Translations under genes and position numbers: made by a program
DNA from: Ctenosaura bakeri
Lineage: Eukaryota > Chordata > Lepidosauria > Squamata > Iguanidae
Length of the DNA: 64,000 bases
Reading direction: 5' to 3'
NCBI GenBank assembly: GCA_948474755.1
Contig: CAOLHI010002531.1
Coordinates: forward strand, 1 to 64,000
Notes under the pieces: generated by a model
The model's input: the letters and a program-made list of their open reading frames with translations, nothing else
The model's database searches: none
Told to the model about the DNA's origin: nothing
In this document: piece by piece, positions 60,310 to 64,000 of the stretch
Layout of the letters: each line of letters opens with the position of its first letter
Position numbering within the stretch: the first letter of the stretch is position 1

Positions 60310-60570
60310 CTTTAATTGTCAGGGCTCCATCCTAAGGAATCTTGGGATTTGGTGAGGTTTATATAGAATTATCTGCTAGAGAGCTCTAATTGACTCCCCT
60401 GAACTACACTTTCACAAATACACTGAGTTCTGTCTTTCCTAAAAAATTAAACTGATTTATTCCTCAGTCCATGTCTTCTTAGGGTACCTTCAAAGTACCT
60501 CACCAAACTACGAATACCAGAATTCCTTCAAATGGAGCCATACGATTAAAATGGCATGAAACATGCCTTT
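60310..60570. repeat. Palindromic repeat of the AAACTACAAATCCCAG family
   Basis: GGCTCCATCCTAAGGAATCT on the left is mirrored by AATTCCTTCAAATGGAGCC on the right. Interior blocks match the 58.1-58.3 kb repeats. Confidence 0.6.
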
Positions 60571-61414
60571 GTAGTGTAAATACACCTTCTATCTCTGTGA
60601 ATTTATTTCCTCATTCTTTAGTATTTTTCCCTCCTATCCTAACTTACTGAAATACCAACAGTTCAAATTAACAAAAATGAAACCAAACGGTTGTTTCAGG
60701 GAGGAGAGAACCTTTAAGATGGTGTGTGTGTGTGGGGGGGGGATATCTGAAATAAAGCCAATTCACTCCCAAAGCTATCAAGGAATGCCCTTGTCCATCT
60801 CCTGGAAGATAAAAAAGGAAATCACATTGTATTTAGCTCAGCAATGTTACTGTTTATGAACATGAAGGGTAAGACTTATCCAAACACCCTCCCAAGTTCT
60901 ATAATTAATGTCAGTTGTAGTGCTAAAGATGAAACAGAGTGCTTGGTCTTTCTTGGCAGGCATGCTGAAATGCACAATCCAGTAAATGTCGTCTGTGGCA
61001 TGAAGTCAACTTGGCATAAAAGTAATGCAATATCTTTCAGTACAGTTCTGCAAATGATACTTCCTCATGCAAGGAGTATCTTTACAACCATGAGCTTTAA
61101 ATGTCTCTCTTTTGGTGGGCACATTCCAGAAAGCAGGAATCAAGAGTTATTTTTAATGTGATTTTCACAGTTGCCTAGCAATAAATACCCTAAGGATGGC
61201 TACATGAACTCATGCAGAAAAGCACCATGCCTCTCAAAGATTTCACTCAAAAATAGATTTGGGTACAAAAACGGCATCATGATGTCCATCTACTTCGTGC
61301 CTCTTTTCTTTTCAGCTCAGTCATAATGTTCAAGAAATGTCCTGTATAACAACAACCTATTCAGTACGAAATGTAAGACTATGCATTTTTTGTAACAATG
61401 ACTACTATGAAATT

Positions 61415-61416
<2 letters not shown>

Positions 61417-61454
<38 letters not shown>

Positions 61455-61457
61455 TTT
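61417..61457. repeat. (TTTA)n tract
   Basis: Ten tandem units forming the tail of the adjacent minus-strand SINE. Confidence 0.95.
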
Positions 61458-61662
61458 GTATCCCGCCTCTCCATATGGATCGAGGTGGCAAACAACTTAC
61501 AAATAGCATGTATTTCGAAACATTTCTATTCATGCCCCCAACAAGCTTGGTACTCATTTTACCGACCTGCGAAAGGATGGAAGGCTGAGTCAACCTTGGA
61601 GCCCGGCAGATCGAACTCACAACCTTGTGGCTTGCAGTACTGGCATTTAACCACTGCGCCAA
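61440..61662 (-). mobile_element. tRNA-headed SINE
   Basis: On the minus strand it reads TTGGCGCAGTGGTTAAATGC (box A), GAGTTCGATCTGC (box B), TTGACTCAGCCTTCCATCCT, and ends GGCGGGATACAAATAAATAA. The tail resembles L2 LINE ends, which suggests L2-driven copying (inference). Confidence 0.85.
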
Positions 61663-61664
61663 TC

Positions 61665-61880
61665 TTTGTTGTTGTTAGGTGCCTTCAAGTCAACTCTGAT
61701 AAGGTTTTCTTGATAAAATTTATTCAGAGGCAATTTGGCATTGCCTTCCTCTAAGGCTGAGAGAGTATGACTGGCCCAAGCTCACTGGTCAAGTTTTCAT
61801 AACTAAGTGGGATTCAAACTCTGATCTCCTAGATTCTAGTCTGATGCTCAAACCACTACACCATGCTGACCTCCAAAAGG
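61665..61880 (-). mobile_element. Sauria SINE
   Basis: The plus strand runs from TTGTTGTTGTTAGGTGCCTT to ATGCTCAAACCACTACACCA, a nearly full-length copy read on the minus strand and abutting the tRNA-headed SINE. Confidence 0.9.
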
Positions 61881-62169
61881 ATTTCTAGGCTTTCCTTAAA
61901 TACCTAGTGAATGTTACTGAAATTTTCATGTCAAATTCAGAAGTGTGTCATAGTTCAGACGGCCCAAAAATTCCACTCAACCATGTGATAACATCAGATT
62001 CATAATGTATTAAATATATGCAACTACAGCACCAAGCCTGGAGTAGAAACAACAAACCACAGCTATTACTATTTGCAAGTTTTATACATTGTATGAAATG
62101 TCTGAAGTTTTCTACTGACAGCTTTTCACACCCCATTGGTAGAAAAATAAAAAAATCAGTACTACTTAC

Positions 62170-62628
62170 TGAATACATCCCCACGTGGTTTCTGAGGCTC
62201 TACTGGTATCCTGTTGTCAACTGTAAAACCTTGATGTGTCGTTGTTTTATGTAGTGGTTCTTGAGTTGTAACTCTTGATATTCTTGTTGTTACCGGCTTG
62301 GGTGGTGTTGGGGGTGGTGTTGGGGGTCTTGTCATTGGTGGAGATCTTGTCACTGGCTTCAAAGCTGGTCTTGTTGTTGCAGGCTTTGTTACAAACCTGG
62401 TAAATGGTTTCTGTGTAGGCTTCACAGTAGGCCTTTGGGTTGGCCTTATTGTTCTAGGAGCAGGCTTTGCTGTAACTATGGATGGTATATGAGGGGATTT
62501 GGTGGGTTGCCTTGCAACACCAGTTTCAGGTATCCAATTGGTCATGCCACCACTGCCTTTGGGAAACGTTGTATTGCCTTTAAACATGTGATATGGACCA
62601 GATGGATCAATCATGACTTTGGGAATAG
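62170..62628 (-). CDS. NPNT: Nephronectin exon: Thr/Pro-rich linker with RGD motif
   Basis: This 459-nt internal exon encodes the linker between the EGF repeats (outside the window) and the MAM domain of nephronectin, a secreted basement-membrane protein that binds integrin alpha8beta1. It starts after a pyrimidine-rich acceptor (AG read from 62629-62630) in phase 1 and ends at a consensus GTAAGT donor (62164-62169), also phase 1. Translation opens with IPKVMIDPSGP, close to the vertebrate nephronectin linker, followed by NWIPETG, then about 80 residues rich in TRP, TKP and PPTPP, then TVDNR and PQKPRGDVF. The RGD codons are at 62177-62185. The Thr/Pro tract suggests an extended, O-glycosylated spacer (inference). 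The preceding EGF exon should lie above 64000. Identification rests on these conserved blocks and on the downstream exons continuing the same protein in frame. Confidence 0.96.
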
Positions 62629-64000
62629 CTGCGGGTTGGGGGAGATGCAGAAAATCATTATCTCTATATACAAAGCAAATTCCTCTGAATGCAAGGCTAA
62701 CTCCACTTGCTATTACATTCACTGAGAGCAACAACTGAATTCTCCTTTATTTTGAGATATGGTTATCAAAAGTATTGTACTAAAATCTTATCTGTACCAT
62801 TTGTTAACGCCACTTCCTCTCTTCTGCATTTTAAATACAATGAATGAGAACTATTTCTATGTCTTTATTGCAATATAAACTCATGCTTAAAAAAGTACAT
62901 TATTTCATAACACTATCACATGGCTCCTGTGATTACTTTTTCAGACAACATGTTCCAGGTTTCTCTATTCAGCATAGCAGAAGATTCTAAGAGATACAGT
63001 CCAAAAATCTCAGTTTTCGAACTGACTAAGTCCTAAGGCAGCTTTCCTTAACCAAACACCTTCCAGATGTATAGGACCACAGCTCTCATCATTCCCAGAA
63101 AGCTGGGAGCTGTAGTTTGACATGCCTGGAGGGCATCCTGATGGGGAACAGTGGTCTATGCAATTAAACTGCCTTCCAGCAGTGTGGAAGCAGAAATTGT
63201 CCCTTCCAGAATGCTTTTGTAGGCACATAGTACTGGGCAAAACAAAAACAGATATTAATACAAGATCATCTTAATAAAATAGGAAATACTTTCTGATATT
63301 TATTCAAAGAGAAAAACACTGGACATATGAACTGCATATAGTGGCTTAAACTGCTATGTTTTAAGTAGTCAATTCTATTGTTCCTTGGGAAATTCTGTAG
63401 TGCATTTGCAAAAATAGGTGCATATTCCCAGAGGCAGTATACAGTTTTATTGGCACATTTTTATTGTAACCTCTGTGGCTTTTATAGCTTTACCTGTCTA
63501 CACATTACATTTAATGGTGTTGCACAGCATAGAGATGCTACATGGTGGTGCTTTTATGAATACCAATTTACAAGGGTAGCATTTCTTTAAAACATCATCC
63601 TGGGGAAAACACCTGCAGCCATTTCTTCCTGGCAAGTGTAAAGTGTACTGTAATGCTGATTCTCTGGTATATAACTCACATTATTAACACTCTATGCATA
63701 AGGCAGCGCAAATGACAAGCTTTAAGACACTTGAGACACTGAGGTTGCACTGAATTCAACAAGAGCTGCTGCTGAGTAAGCCTATGTAGTATTATACTCT
63801 AGGAGCTTCTACATCAAAAGCTACATTACCATCTTATTTCCCCACAAAAATAAACTGGAAGACAATGTAATCACTGGTATGAAGAGTATAATTTATTGCA
63901 ATCTTTATATTGGGTTTCTACTCTACAAATATTCTAACAAGGACTGAACCTTCACTGCATTAGGAACTGTATCAAGACACACAGAGACAGTCCCTTACCC
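62629..64000. other. NPNT: NPNT intron upstream of the RGD exon
   Basis: No further exon was recognised up to the window edge. A palindromic MITE-like repeat lies at about 63055-63150. At the very end the minus strand reads GGGTAAGG, which could be a splice donor of an exon just outside, but this cannot be judged. Confidence 0.6.
63055..63150. repeat. Palindromic MITE-like repeat
   Basis: AGCTCTCATCATTCCCAGAA is followed by its partial inverse AAGCTGGGAGCTGTAGTTTG, the same family as 7940-8042. Confidence 0.65.

Larger units (their letters stand above)
45178..62169 (-). other. NPNT: NPNT intron (17 kb) filled with repeats
   Basis: The largest intron in the window lies between the RGD exon and the post-RGD exon. 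Its contents, listed separately, include two L2 LINEs, an L1 inside a SINE, palindromic MITEs, Sauria SINEs and microsatellites. I saw no additional conserved exon in it; the flanking exons join in frame without one. Confidence 0.8.

Noticed and set aside
62170..62734. 190-codon open frame as a single-exon gene
   Set aside because: Its N-terminal part lies upstream of a clear splice acceptor at 62629-62630; only the exon part matches nephronectin.

Overview
This is vertebrate nuclear DNA, most likely from a squamate reptile (a lizard). Introns are kilobases long and most of the window is interspersed repeats. The repeats point to squamates: Sauria-type tRNA SINEs, SINEs with a head derived from 5S rRNA (5S-Sauria type), CR1 and L2 LINEs with short tandem tails, an L1-like LINE, a SPIN-type hAT transposon and many small hAT or mariner MITEs. 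The species cannot be fixed from the sequence alone.

The only protein-coding gene I can support is the 3' half of nephronectin (NPNT), an extracellular-matrix ligand of integrin alpha8beta1, on the minus strand. Five coding exons read from high to low coordinates: 62628-62170 (Thr/Pro-rich linker ending in the RGD motif), 45177-45082 (linker after RGD), 43688-43590 (start of the MAM domain), 38130-37874 (bulk of the MAM domain) and 33195-33100 (end of the MAM domain and stop). All junctions have AG acceptors, GT donors and compatible phases (1, 1, 1, 0). The EGF-repeat exons, signal peptide and promoter lie beyond 64000. The 3' UTR starts at 33099 and runs towards lower coordinates; its end is not certain.

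Layout: 1-33 kb is intergenic DNA downstream of NPNT plus its 3' UTR. It holds three CR1 copies (9.0-10.6, 12.0-12.2, 13.1-13.5 kb), a repeat built from GACTCRAGTC-like motifs (19.6-20.4 kb), an L1 insertion with an inverted 5' part (23.6 kb), a 179-bp hAT MITE (24.1 kb) and a 643-bp hAT element with a perfect 8-bp target duplication (29.9 kb). From 33 to 64 kb the DNA is NPNT exons and introns. The introns hold a 5S-derived SINE with an internal duplication (38.7 kb), a 1.13-kb SPIN-type element with a GC-rich foldback core (42.1-43.2 kb), an L2 LINE (49.0-50.2 kb), a head-to-head palindrome (50.5 kb), an L1 inserted into a Sauria SINE (51.7-52.5 kb), a second L2 (54.5-55.9 kb) and further MITEs (56.6-60.6 kb).

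I found no new multigene system. The best leads are the GC-rich foldback families, several unnamed MITE-like families with visible termini, and a 28-bp tandem duplication across the NPNT stop codon.
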